Source: Actinomadura rubteroloni (GTDB lineage: Bacteria; Actinomycetota; Actinomycetes; Streptosporangiales; Streptosporangiaceae). Taken from it: 64,000 bases of DNA. Positions 51,640-60,319 of this stretch are shown one piece after another; within the stretch, counting starts at the first letter, position 1; every line of letters begins with the position of its first letter. The stretch lies in NCBI RefSeq assembly GCF_002911665.1, contig NZ_MTBP01000001.1, positions 1,984,001 to 2,048,000 of the forward strand. Reading direction: 5' to 3'. A model generated the notes under the pieces. That model did no database searches, was not told the origin of the DNA, and saw only the letters and a list, made by a program, of their open reading frames with translations. The translations under genes and the position numbers were made by a program.

Positions 51640-54300
51640 CTAGAGGTAATGCCCGAGCAGTTCCTCGGGCTTGTCCAGGACGGGCGGAAGATCCTCCGGG
51701 AGCAGCGTCACCAGCGACCGCCGCGACGGCGACGGATGCGACGCGATCCGTTCGGACTGCCGCGCGGTGGCCACGTCCAGCAGGTTCCGCATCAGCCGCC
51801 CATTGCCGAACGACGACCCGCGCGGCGTGCCGCGCAGCATCCGGCCGAGCCGGTCCCGCGTGCCGTCGGCGAGGGCGAATCCGCTGTCGTCGGCCAGGTA
51901 CTCGAACACCTGGATCAGCTCGGGGTCGGTGTAGTCGTCGAAGTGGATCTGCTTGGGGAACCGCGAGTCCAGGCCGGGGTTGGCGGCCAGGAACTCCTTC
52001 ATCTCCCGCTCGTATCCGGCGACGACGACCACCAGGTCCTCGCGGTGGTCCTCCATCAGCTTCACGAGTTCGGCGATCGCCTCGTAGCCGTAGTCGCCCT
52101 TCAGGGCGGACTGGCTCAGCGTGTACGCCTCGTCGATGAACAGGACCCCGCCGAGCGCGCGCTCCACGAGCCGCCGGGTGCGGGGCGCGGTCTGCCCGAT
52201 GTACTCGCCGACCAGATGCGCCCGCGATGCCTCCACCAGGTGCCCGGACGACAGGACGCCGAGCCGCTTGTAGATCCGTCCGAGCAGCCGCGCCACCATC
52301 GTCTTGCCGGTGCCGGGGTTGCCGGTGAAGACCATGTGCCGCGTCGGCGGCGCGACCTTCAGCCCCGCGTCGCGCCGCAGCCGCGCGGCCTGCGTGCCCG
52401 CGACGAGCAGCGCGATCTCCTTCTTGACGGTGTCCAGCCCGGTGAGCGCGGTGAGGTCGGCGAGCGGGTTGCCGATCGTCTGCCCGGTGTCGAGCGTGAG
52501 CGGCAGGTCCTGCTTGCGGACGACCGGCTCCCCGTCGCGGGTGAGGACGCGCGGCATGACCTGGTCGGCGAGGTGGCGGGCGAGGCGCGCGTTGCGGAGC
52601 GTCTGGACGGGCGGCGTCAGCGCGAGCAGTTCCCCGGCGGCGCCGGCGGCCTGCCGGGTGACGCGCCCGCCGGCCGCCTCGACGGCCCGCCGGAACAGCT
52701 CGGCGTGCCCCTCGGCGGTGAACGGGCGCGAGTGGGCGATCCGGAACTGCTGCGGCAGCGCCGGGTCGACCTCGCGGATGCGCTCGTCCCCGGCCGCGCC
52801 GCACAGCGCGACGAGGTGCAGGTCGGGGTGGATCGCGAGGACGCGGTTCAGCTCGGCCGCGAACACCTCGCCGTTGCCCGGGTCGGTGATCACCGCGTCC
52901 AGCCCGTCGATGATCATCAGCCGGTCGCCGACCGAGTCGCGGGCGTCGGCGTGCAGCCGCGCGACGGCGTCCGACAGCCGCTGCCCGACGAACAGGTTCC
53001 CGGTGAGCCAGAGCGGGTCCCGGCCGAGGGACAGGGCGCGGCCGAGTTCCTGCGCGGCGTCCCGTTTGCCGGTGCTGTCGGGGCCGGCGAGGAGCAGCCG
53101 GACGGTGCCCCCGGCCGCGACGGTCTCGCGCAGCGCCGCGACGATCTCGGGCTGCTCGACCAGCCGCGCGCCGATGGGCGGGGCCTGCGGCTCGCCGGAC
53201 GCGCCGTCGGCCGTGGCGGGCGTCGCCCGGGGGACCTGCCGGAGCGTGTCGCCGAGCGCGTTCACCACGCGGCGGCGCGGCCCGAAGATCCGCCGCAGGT
53301 CGGTCTGGAACTGCCGGACGGGGATCCACTCGGTGCGCGGGAACCACGGGTCGCCGGGCAGGCCCTGGACGGTCGCGACGAACCGCATCGCCATGTCCAG
53401 CCAGGCCCGGCACGCGTCCGCCGCGCCCTCGACCAGCGCGCGGGCGAGCCACGCCTGCGTGTGCTCCTGCCAGCGGGCGGCCTTGAACCCGCGCCGCTCG
53501 GCGGCGAACCGCTCGCGCAGGGCGCCGTAGCGGTCCTCGCCGAGCGCGACGACCATCTCGGCGGGGACGTGCTCCATGCTGCCCTGGAGCAGCAGCCGGG
53601 CCAGGTGCGTGGTGACGCTCTCCTCGACGGGCGCGGCGGCGTTCAGGTGCTCGAACGCGGCCAGCAGCCCTTGGACGACCCACTCCAGATAGCCGACGGG
53701 GCCGAGCAGTTCGGGCAGCAGCGCGATCGTCTCGTCGTCGGCGCGGGCGCTCCAGTGCTCGCGCAGCTCCAGCTTCGGGAGGTTGACGTCGCAGTCCGGC
53801 GGGTCGGCGTAGAGGCGCAGCAGGGCGGCGCGGCGCTCGTCCAGCGGCGCGATGCCCTCCAGCGCGACGAGCGCGTCCCGGGCCAGATCGATCGCCAGCT
53901 CGCGGTCGGCGACCTCGATGAGCCAGTCCACCGGGGGGCGCCACCGGCCGCCGGGCGCGTCCCAGCGGGTCATGCGGGAGTTGAGCTGCGCCGGGTTGAC
54001 GAGATGGCGGCCGAGCAGCCGCTCGGGGAGCTGCGACCACGAGCCGGCCTTGATCGCGCCGCCGCCGGGCAGGTAGGCGAGGATCCCGAAGGTCTCGGCC
54101 AGGACGAGCGGCGCGGGCAGGGTCAGCAGCTTGTGCTCGTCGGTGGTGAGCCCGGCGGCGCGCGGGTCGGCGGCCAGCGCGTCGATCCGGGCGCTGACCT
54201 GCTCGAACAGGCCGTCCGGCACGCGCCAGGGCCCGTAGGCGTAGACGTCGAGGACCGGCTCGTCGGTGAGCAGTAGCTCCAGATGCTCCGGCAGCCGCAA
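51640..54300 (-). CDS. Large two-module AAA+ ATPase with CbxX/CfqX-type second module
   Basis: An 886-aa cytoplasmic protein. The first ~360 residues are helical and unrecognised. Residues ~375-560 form a AAA-like module with P-loop GPDSTGKR (406-413, Arg where Ser/Thr is normal) and Walker B LMIIDGLD (461-468, without the catalytic Glu), so it probably binds but does not hydrolyse ATP. Residues ~605-850 are a CbxX/CfqX AAA+ module with intact GNPGTGKT (660-667), Walker B VLFIDEAY (719-726) and Arg finger in PGLDSRFPKQ (near 780). EccA of type VII secretion and CbbX share this module, but no ESX or Rubisco genes are nearby. TTG 54300 is favoured because GGGGAG lies six bases upstream; TTG 54324 is an alternative. 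Confidence 0.87.
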   Translation of the reverse strand: MRLPEHLELLLTDEPVLDVYAYGPWRVPDGLFEQVSARIDALAADPRAAGLTTDEHKLLTLPAPLVLAETFGILAYLPGGGAIKAGSWSQLPERLLGRHLVNPAQLNSRMTRWDAPGGRWRPPVDWLIEVADRELAIDLARDALVALEGIAPLDERRAALLRLYADPPDCDVNLPKLELREHWSARADDETIALLPELLGPVGYLEWVVQGLLAAFEHLNAAAPVEESVTTHLARLLLQGSMEHVPAEMVVALGEDRYGALRERFAAERRGFKAARWQEHTQAWLARALVEGAADACRAWLDMAMRFVATVQGLPGDPWFPRTEWIPVRQFQTDLRRIFGPRRRVVNALGDTLRQVPRATPATADGASGEPQAPPIGARLVEQPEIVAALRETVAAGGTVRLLLAGPDSTGKRDAAQELGRALSLGRDPLWLTGNLFVGQRLSDAVARLHADARDSVGDRLMIIDGLDAVITDPGNGEVFAAELNRVLAIHPDLHLVALCGAAGDERIREVDPALPQQFRIAHSRPFTAEGHAELFRRAVEAAGGRVTRQAAGAAGELLALTPPVQTLRNARLARHLADQVMPRVLTRDGEPVVRKQDLPLTLDTGQTIGNPLADLTALTGLDTVKKEIALLVAGTQAARLRRDAGLKVAPPTRHMVFTGNPGTGKTMVARLLGRIYKRLGVLSSGHLVEASRAHLVGEYIGQTAPRTRRLVERALGGVLFIDEAYTLSQSALKGDYGYEAIAELVKLMEDHREDLVVVVAGYEREMKEFLAANPGLDSRFPKQIHFDDYTDPELIQVFEYLADDSGFALADGTRDRLGRMLRGTPRGSSFGNGRLMRNLLDVATARQSERIASHPSPSRRSLVTLLPEDLPPVLDKPEELLGHYL

Positions 54301-54393
54301 CGCAATCTCCCCAAGATTCAACAAAGCCGTGGTAACAGCCTACGAGCGTCGGCGGCTGCTCCGCGCGCCCGAACTCACAACCCGTCGCGGCGA

Positions 54394-55278
54394 TCACGGC
54401 CGGCGGGGCCGCCGCAGGGCCTCGACGGCCAGCCGCGCGGCGGCGCCGATCACGGCGTCGGCCTGCGGCAGCGCCGCCACGGGACGGGCGGCGCGGGTGA
54501 ACACGGCGACGGCGTACCGGCCGCCGTCGGGATATTCGACGACGCCGATCTCGTTGCGGATCGTCGGCAGAGTGCCGGTCTTGCCGCCCACCCGGACGTC
54601 GTCGAACGGGAAGCCCGCCGACAGCCGGTGCGGCCAGACCTGGAGGCCGAACATCCGCCGCATCTGCGCGCACGCGGCGGGCGGGGCGGCCTCGTCGCGC
54701 CAGACGAGCCCGAGCAGCGCGGCCATCTCGCGGGGCGTGGAACGGGACGTCAGGACCGGGTTCAGCGCCCGGATGCGCTCCAGGAGCCCGGGTTCGTCCA
54801 GCCGGGCCCACAGCTCGCCGAAGTCGGCGGCGCCCGCGTCGGCGAGCATCCCGGCGAACAGCTCGCGGGCGTCGCCGGTGATCCGGGTGGCGGTGAGGCC
54901 GAGCCCGGCCAGGACGGCGTTGACGGCGTCCGCGCCGCCGACCCGGTCGTAGAGGGCGTCCGCCGCCGCGTTGTCGCTGACGGTGATCATGAGGGCGGCC
55001 AGGTCGCGGAGGGAGAGCGTGACGTCGTCCAGCAGGATCGACGTCCCGGTCGGCCCCTCCGCGCGGTCCCCGGGCCGCAGCGTGACGCGTTCGGCCGGGT
55101 CGAGCAGCCCCGCGGCGGCCTGCCGGAAGAACGCGACGAGCAGCGGCACCTTGAACACCGACGCGAGCACGACGGGCTCGTCGGCGCGGACCCGCACGCT
55201 GCGGCCGGTGTCGACGTCCTCGGCGTGGAGCCAGCCGGCGACCCCGGCGGCGCGGAACGCGTCCTCGACGGCCTTCAC
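54394..55278 (-). CDS. Class A beta-lactamase-like serine hydrolase (no export signal)
   Basis: A 294-aa serine hydrolase of the beta-lactamase2 type. Active-site motifs are SVFK (Ser40, Lys43), SDN (101-103) and KTG (233-235). The class A omega-loop motif ExxLN is altered: the aligned stretch RIRALNPVLTSRSTPREMA keeps LN and TPREMA but has Ile where the deacylating Glu should be. There is also no signal peptide: the protein starts MKAVEDAFRAAGVAG. It may be a slow acylating enzyme, a peptidase-like hydrolase or a sensor. GTG 55278 overlaps the LysR stop (GTGA), so it is co-translated with its regulator. Confidence 0.87.
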   Translation of the reverse strand: MKAVEDAFRAAGVAGWLHAEDVDTGRSVRVRADEPVVLASVFKVPLLVAFFRQAAAGLLDPAERVTLRPGDRAEGPTGTSILLDDVTLSLRDLAALMITVSDNAAADALYDRVGGADAVNAVLAGLGLTATRITGDARELFAGMLADAGAADFGELWARLDEPGLLERIRALNPVLTSRSTPREMAALLGLVWRDEAAPPAACAQMRRMFGLQVWPHRLSAGFPFDDVRVGGKTGTLPTIRNEIGVVEYPDGGRYAVAVFTRAARPVAALPQADAVIGAAARLAVEALRRPRRP

Positions 55279-56222
55279 GCGAGGAACCCCGAGGACGGGC
55301 GGAACTCGACGCGGCGGAGCGGGCCTGCGCCGAGCGGGGTCATGCCGGCCTCGGTGCGGAGCACGGCGGTGGCGACGGCGGCGAAGTCGGCGACGGCCGG
55401 GTCGGCGCCGTCGGCGCGCCAGGCGCAGGACGTCCGCCAGACGATCGGGTCCCCGGCGAGCGCCCGCCACGCGGTGCCGGGCGGGATCGCGGCGGGTTCG
55501 GGGACGAGCGCGACGGCCGTCCCGGACAGGACGAGCCCGAGCGCGAACTCGGCGCGGCGCGCGGTGTGGACGGCGGGCGGGTCGTAGCCGTCGCGGCGGC
55601 ACGCGGCGAGCCATTCGTCGTGGCTGCCGGGCGCCTCGTCGCGGGGGAACAGGACGAGGTCGCGGCCCGCGAGGTCGCCGAGCCGCAGGTCCGCCGGGGC
55701 GTCGGCGGCGGGCAACAGCGCGCCGATCCGCTGGCCGAGCATCGGGCCGAGCGCGAGGCCGCGCGTGTCGGTGGGGTGGCGCAGCACGCCGGCGTCCAGG
55801 GTGCCGTCGGCGAGCGCGGCGGCCTGCCGGCCGGTGGCGATCTCGCGCAGGTCCAGCCGGACGGCGGGCCGCCGGGCGCGGAACGCGGCGATGAGCGCGG
55901 CGACGACGCCGCCGCCGAGCCCGGCGGGGATCCCGGCGCGCAGCGCGCCGTCCGCGCTCTGCCGGACGCGGTCGCCGAGCGTGTGGACGCGGTCGGCGAG
56001 GGCGAGGAGTTCGCGGGCGTCGTCCAGCAGGAGCCGTCCGGCGGGGGTCGGGACGACGCGGCGGCTGGAGCGGTCGAACAGCGTGACGCCGAGTTCGGTC
56101 TCCAGCCGCCGGATCCGCTGGCTGAGCGGCGGCTGGGCCATGCCGAGCCGTTCGGCGGCCCGGCCGAAGTGCAGTTCCTCGGCGACCGCGACGAAGCACC
56201 GCAGATGGCCGACGAGGTTCAC
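55275..56222 (-). CDS. LysR-family regulator upstream of the beta-lactamase-like gene
   Basis: A 315-aa LysR protein with HTH segment NLVGHLRCFVAVAEELHFGR, then AAERLGMAQPPLSQRIRRLE (1-60), and an effector domain from about 90. Start GTG 56222 fits the family N-terminus; the frame continues upstream through ATG 56273, but that would absorb the AT-rich operator region. It is divergent from a penicillin-binding protein gene and co-translated with the serine hydrolase, a layout reminiscent of AmpR-type control of cell-wall targets. Confidence 0.9.
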   Translation of the reverse strand: MNLVGHLRCFVAVAEELHFGRAAERLGMAQPPLSQRIRRLETELGVTLFDRSSRRVVPTPAGRLLLDDARELLALADRVHTLGDRVRQSADGALRAGIPAGLGGGVVAALIAAFRARRPAVRLDLREIATGRQAAALADGTLDAGVLRHPTDTRGLALGPMLGQRIGALLPAADAPADLRLGDLAGRDLVLFPRDEAPGSHDEWLAACRRDGYDPPAVHTARRAEFALGLVLSGTAVALVPEPAAIPPGTAWRALAGDPIVWRTSCAWRADGADPAVADFAAVATAVLRTEAGMTPLGAGPLRRVEFRPSSGFLA

Positions 56223-56229
56223 GGCCAGC

Positions 56230-56275
56230 GACGATATCAAATCCGATATACAACTGAGAATCATATGAATCTTGG
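56230..56275. promoter_or_regulatory. AT-rich operator region between LysR and PBP genes
   Basis: A conspicuously AT-rich island in a GC-rich setting. It contains ATATC-AAATCC-GATAT (5-bp arms, 56234-56249), the sort of interrupted dyad LysR proteins bind, and then a palindromic TCATATGA. It lies 10 bases before the LysR start and about 60-100 bases before the divergent PBP gene. Confidence 0.55.
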
Positions 56276-56335
56276 ACAAAATGCCGCCGACCTGGTGTCC
56301 TGTCCGCCGGGGATCCACGACGGACGGGGGACGGG

Positions 56336-57958
56336 ATGCGACGGGCCTGGCTCGTGATCGCGGTGATCGCGGCGGTGCTGGCGGGCGGGGGAGCGTTCTG
56401 GCTCCTGCGCGGGGACGACGGGCCGGGCGACACGGCCCGCCGCTACCTCGCCGCGTGGACGCGCGGCGACTTCCCGGCCGTGGCGGCGCTGACCGAGGGC
56501 GCCCCGCCCGACCTCGCGCGGCGGCTGGGCACGGCCCGCGACGACATGGCGGCATCACGGCAGGTCTACACCGTCGCGTCCACGGGCGACAAAACCGTGT
56601 CGTTCGAGGCCGCCTTCACCCTCGCCGGGAACCGGACGTGGTCGTACACGGGCGTCCTGCCGTTCACCAAGTCCGGCGGGAAGTGGCGGGTGGCGTGGAC
56701 GCCGGAGATCCTCTACCCCGGGCTCAAGGACGGCCAGCGGCTGCGCACCTCGCGGGCCTGGCCGTCGCGGGCGGCCGTCCACGCGGCCGACGGCACGACG
56801 CTGAGCGGCCCGGGCTCGGCGGGCCAGCTCGCCGGGACGACCGCGCCCGCCACGGCCGACGCCGCGCGCAAGCTCGGCGCCCCCTACAAGAAGGGCGACC
56901 TGGCCGGCACCGACGGCCTCCAGCACCAGTACGAGCGGCGGCTCGCCGGGACGCCCGCGCTGGCCGTCCAGATCGTGGACGGCTCCGGCGCCGTCGTGAA
57001 GACCCTCCAGCGCTTCGGCGGCAAGGACGGCACGCCGCTCACGACGACGATCGACGCGAAGGCGCAGCGGGCCGCGTCCGCCGCGCTCGCGGGCGTGGAC
57101 AAGCCCGCCTCGCTCGTCGCGCTCCGCCCGTCCACGGGCGAGATCCTGGCGGTCGCCAACAAGCCCGGCGGCTACAACCGGGCGCTGATGGGCCGCTACC
57201 CGCCCGGTTCCACGTTCAAGGTCGTCACTGCGGCGGCGCTGGTCGCGGGCGGGATGGGCGCGGGGACGCCGGTCGCGTGCCCGGCGACGGTGTCGATCGG
57301 CGGCCGGACGTTCAAGAACAGCGAGTACGAGAAGTTCGGGACCGTCCCGCTCCGGGACGCGTTCGCGCACTCGTGCAACACGACGTTCGCCAAGCTCGCC
57401 GTGGACCGGCTCGGCGAGAAGCGCCTGGCGCAGGTCGCCGCGCAGTTCGGGTTCAACGCGCCGATCATCGGCGGGCTGCCCGCCGTCCGCGCCGCGTTCC
57501 CCGCCACCGCCGACGCGACCGGCCTGGCCGCCGCCGCGTTCGGCCAGGGCGAGGTGCTGACGAGCCCGCTCAACATGGCGGCCGTCGCGGGCGCGGCGGC
57601 GGCGGGCACGTGGCGGTCGCCGCGCATCGTGGCGCCGGGACTCGTCTCGCAGGCCGTGGACGCGGGCGGGCGCAGGCCCGAGCCGCCGCACGCCCTCGAC
57701 CCGGGCGTCAAGCGCGCCCTGCACACGCTGATGCCCGCCGTGGTCAGCGAGGGCACGGCGCGCGGGGTGGACTTCCCGTCCGGGACGGCGGGCAAGACCG
57801 GCACCGCCGAGTTCGGCTCCGGGACGAACCCGCCCACGCACGCCTGGTTCATCGGCTACCGGGGCGACCTGGCGTTCGCCGTGGTGATCGAGGGCGGCGG
57901 CACCGGGGCCGAGGCGGCGGCGCCCGTCGCGGCGGCGTTCCTGCGCGCCGCGTCATGA
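56336..57958 (+). CDS. Penicillin-binding protein (class B-like transpeptidase with NTF2-like N-domain)
   Basis: A 540-aa membrane-anchored transpeptidase. An N-terminal span (WLVIAVIAAVLAGGGAFWLL) is followed by an NTF2-like MecA_N domain (about 30-125, GDTARRYLAAWTRGDFPAVA), a dimerisation-like region, and the transpeptidase domain from about 205. The catalytic motifs are STFK (Ser292, Lys295), SCN (346-348) and KTG (487-489), all intact. The MecA_N layout is that of low-affinity PBPs such as PBP2a and of actinobacterial PbpA-like proteins. It acts on peptidoglycan outside the membrane. Divergent LysR and beta-lactamase-like genes suggest a linked wall-stress or beta-lactam response. Confidence 0.92.
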   Translation: MRRAWLVIAVIAAVLAGGGAFWLLRGDDGPGDTARRYLAAWTRGDFPAVAALTEGAPPDLARRLGTARDDMAASRQVYTVASTGDKTVSFEAAFTLAGNRTWSYTGVLPFTKSGGKWRVAWTPEILYPGLKDGQRLRTSRAWPSRAAVHAADGTTLSGPGSAGQLAGTTAPATADAARKLGAPYKKGDLAGTDGLQHQYERRLAGTPALAVQIVDGSGAVVKTLQRFGGKDGTPLTTTIDAKAQRAASAALAGVDKPASLVALRPSTGEILAVANKPGGYNRALMGRYPPGSTFKVVTAAALVAGGMGAGTPVACPATVSIGGRTFKNSEYEKFGTVPLRDAFAHSCNTTFAKLAVDRLGEKRLAQVAAQFGFNAPIIGGLPAVRAAFPATADATGLAAAAFGQGEVLTSPLNMAAVAGAAAAGTWRSPRIVAPGLVSQAVDAGGRRPEPPHALDPGVKRALHTLMPAVVSEGTARGVDFPSGTAGKTGTAEFGSGTNPPTHAWFIGYRGDLAFAVVIEGGGTGAEAAAPVAAAFLRAAS

Positions 57959-57965
57959 GCCGGGC

Positions 57966-58982
57966 TCAGAGCCAGCCGTTGCGCTTGAACACGCCGTAGA
58001 GCCCGACGCCGAGCACGACGAGCACGACGGAGCTGACCACGAACCCCGACGACGCGTCCCGGCCCGGGAAGGCCAGGTTCTGCCCGAAGAACCCGGTCAC
58101 GGCCGTCGGGACGGCGATGATCGCGGCCCAGCTCGTGACCTTCTTCATCACCTCGTTCAGCCGGTTGTCCTGGAGCGCGATACGCGTTTCGAGCAGGTCG
58201 GCAACAAGGTCGCGCAGCCCGTCGGTCCACTCGCCGACGTGCAGCGCGTGGTCGTAGACGTCCTGGTAGTAGGGCCGCATCGAGTCCGGGACGAGTTCGG
58301 TGTCGCGGCGCAGCAGCGTGCTCAAGATCTCCCGCATCGGCAGCGCGACGCGGCGCAGCGCGCCGAGGTTCTTGCGGAGCCGGAAGCTGCGGTGCTGGAT
58401 CTCGCGGCCCTGCGGCGCGTCGTCGAAGACCAGTTCCTCCACGGCGTCGGTCTCGTCGTCCAAAGCCTGGACGGCGTCGAGCTGCCCGTCCACGATCTGG
58501 TCGAGCAGCCCGTACAGCAGCAGGGACCGGACGTTCTCCGCCTCGTCGGCCACGCCCCGGCGCCACAGCGAGAGGTCGTCGTCCCAGCGCCGGACGAGCC
58601 CGTCCATGTCGAACGCGTCGTCGTCGCGGACGGTCACGAGCGCCCGGTCGCAGACGAACGCCGACACCTCGTGCAGCGCGAGCCGCCCTTTCGCGGCGGA
58701 CGCGGCGTAGAGGTTGAGGAAGAGGTAGCCGGTGTAGCGGTCGAGCTTGGTGCGCTCCCGGTGGGTGACGGCGTCCTCCAGCGCGACGTGGTCGAGGCCG
58801 AGCACGTCGGCGACGAGCCGCAGATCGTCCTCGGACGGGGCGCACAGGTCCACCCAGACGGCGGCGTCGGCGTCGGCGACGCGGTCGCGCAGTTCGCTGA
58901 GCGGGAAGTCGTCCGCCGTGGTCTTCCCGCCGCGCCACTGACGCGTGCGGACGTGGGACGGTTGCGCGGAGCCGGAGGTCAT
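57966..58982 (-). CDS. corA: CorA-type divalent cation channel (GQN variant)
   Basis: A 338-aa CorA-family membrane protein for Mg2+/Co2+ or other divalent ions. The large cytoplasmic domain (1-270) has WVDLCAPSEDDLRLVADVLG and DAVTHRERTKLDRYTGYLFL. The long pore helix ends in NRLNEVMKKVTSWAAIIAVP, and two spans follow. The pore signature is GQN (FFGQNLAFPG) instead of the usual GMN, which may alter selectivity or mark the actinobacterial subgroup. ATG 58982 has AAGG upstream; the frame extends further without homology. Its end is 7 bp from the convergent PBP gene. Confidence 0.9.
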   Translation of the reverse strand: MTSGSAQPSHVRTRQWRGGKTTADDFPLSELRDRVADADAAVWVDLCAPSEDDLRLVADVLGLDHVALEDAVTHRERTKLDRYTGYLFLNLYAASAAKGRLALHEVSAFVCDRALVTVRDDDAFDMDGLVRRWDDDLSLWRRGVADEAENVRSLLLYGLLDQIVDGQLDAVQALDDETDAVEELVFDDAPQGREIQHRSFRLRKNLGALRRVALPMREILSTLLRRDTELVPDSMRPYYQDVYDHALHVGEWTDGLRDLVADLLETRIALQDNRLNEVMKKVTSWAAIIAVPTAVTGFFGQNLAFPGRDASSGFVVSSVVLVVLGVGLYGVFKRNGWL

Positions 58983-59145
58983 GGCGACCCTTATACCCGG
59001 ATGCGCCGCTTCCACCGTCGGCCGCCCGCCCTCAACGCCGTAGCCCACGGGGAAGCCGAGCCGCGTCGAGGACGGCGGCCGTCGGCTGGCGCGGCGCGAG
59101 ACGGCCGGCGGCCAGTTGAGACGCGACCGCCTCGGCCAAGGAGTT

Positions 59146-60147
59146 TCAGCGCGGTGGGGCGGTGGACGCGCGTACGACCAGGGAGCCGGGCAGCGCGACG
59201 GACGCGGGGCGCCGCCCGTCGAGCAGGTCGAGCAAAGCCGTCATGCCGCGTGCGCCGAGGTCCCCGGCGGGCAGCCGGACGGTCGTCAGCTCCGGTTCCA
59301 GCGCGGTGGCGAGCTGCTCGTCGTCGAAGCCGGTGACGGACACGTCGCCGGGCACGTTCAGGCCGCGCAGCCGGGCGGCCTTGTAGGCGCCGGCGGCCAT
59401 CACGTCGTCGTCGCAGATCAGCGCGGTCGGGTGGGACGGGCCGTCCAGCAGCGCGCCCGCCGCGTCCCGGGCCGCCGCGACGTCCAGCGCGGCGGCGGCG
59501 CGCGTCCACGCGCCGCCCGGCAGCGCGTCCACGGCGGAGGCGAGGGCGGCGCCCCGTGCGTGGAACGTCCACTGGTCCAGCGCCGCCGCGACGTGCCCGA
59601 ACCGGCGGTGGCCGAGGGCGGCGAGATGCGCGACGACCGCGCGCATGCCGTCCTCGACGGCGAACGCCACGGTCGGGACGGGCCCGGCGGGGTCGCTGTC
59701 GAGCAGGACGAGCGGGAGGCCGCCGAACCCGGACGGGACGTCCGGCCCGACCGACGACACCAGGACCCCGTCGATCGCCTCTTGGGACGCGGCGAACGGG
59801 CTCCCCGCGGGGCCGGCGCCGTCCGGCCACGGGTAGAGGACGACCCCGAACCCGTGCCGCGCCGCGACCCGCGCCGCACCGTCGTAGACGGCGCCGAAGA
59901 ACGGGACGATCGACGGCACCAGGAACAGGACCGTCCGGGCCGTGCCGAGCCGCAGGCTGCGCGCCGCGCGGTTCGGCCGGTAGCCGAGGCGGCCGGCGGC
60001 GTCCTGGACGGCGGCGGCGGTGGCGGGGGAGACGCGTCCGGTCCACTTCCCGCCGAGGACGAGCGACACCGTGGACTGCGAGACCCCGGCCGCCCGCGCG
60101 ACGTCCCGGCTCGTCGGACGCGCGGCGGGGCCGCCGGTGGCGTGCAA
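59146..60147 (-). CDS. LacI-family transcriptional regulator
   Basis: A 333-aa LacI protein. The HTH and hinge are at the N-terminus: PTSRDVARAAGVSQSTVSLV, then GRVSPATAAAVQDAAGRLGY. The sugar-binding-like domain follows from about 65 (ARTVLFLVPSIVPFFGAVYD), with the typical PTALICDDDVMAAGAYKAAR and DVSVTGFDDEQLATALEPEL. The start is TTG 60147, supported by GGGAGG five bases upstream. It is divergent from an MFS transporter across a dyad that overlaps a -35 element. Ligand unknown. Confidence 0.9.
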   Translation of the reverse strand: MHATGGPAARPTSRDVARAAGVSQSTVSLVLGGKWTGRVSPATAAAVQDAAGRLGYRPNRAARSLRLGTARTVLFLVPSIVPFFGAVYDGAARVAARHGFGVVLYPWPDGAGPAGSPFAASQEAIDGVLVSSVGPDVPSGFGGLPLVLLDSDPAGPVPTVAFAVEDGMRAVVAHLAALGHRRFGHVAAALDQWTFHARGAALASAVDALPGGAWTRAAAALDVAAARDAAGALLDGPSHPTALICDDDVMAAGAYKAARLRGLNVPGDVSVTGFDDEQLATALEPELTTVRLPAGDLGARGMTALLDLLDGRRPASVALPGSLVVRASTAPPR

Positions 60148-60193
60148 CGGGGCCTCCCTGACGACTGTGCCGACGTCGTCCAGGTTACGGCCT

Positions 60194-60207
60194 TGACACA
60201 GGTGTCA
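60194..60207. promoter_or_regulatory. Dyad TGACAC-AG-GTGTCA overlapping a -35 element
   Basis: Perfect 6-bp arms around a 2-base centre; the sequence TTGACA (60193-60198) inside it would be a consensus -35 towards the MFS gene. The gap 60148-60319 also holds the 8-bp palindromes CTGTACAG (about 60236) and ATACGTAT (about 60279). A bound LacI protein at the dyad would block the MFS promoter. Confidence 0.6.
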
Positions 60208-60319
60208 GTTGGAACGTCTGTGCAGAATTACATGGCTGTACAGGCCTTCGTGGTGGTTTGGTAGGGCGCAACAAGTAATACGTATGACCCGCCGGTAACT
60301 ACGCAGCCTCGGGGGCCGG

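Noticed and set aside
51649..54276. Plus-strand open frame opposite the AAA+ gene
   Set aside because: No motif and shadow-type composition; the minus strand carries intact Walker motifs.
51640..54300. Calling the AAA+ protein EccA of a type VII secretion system
   Set aside because: The second module fits, but no EccB/C/D/E, WXG100 or mycosin genes are in the window, and the extra degenerate AAA module is not part of EccA.
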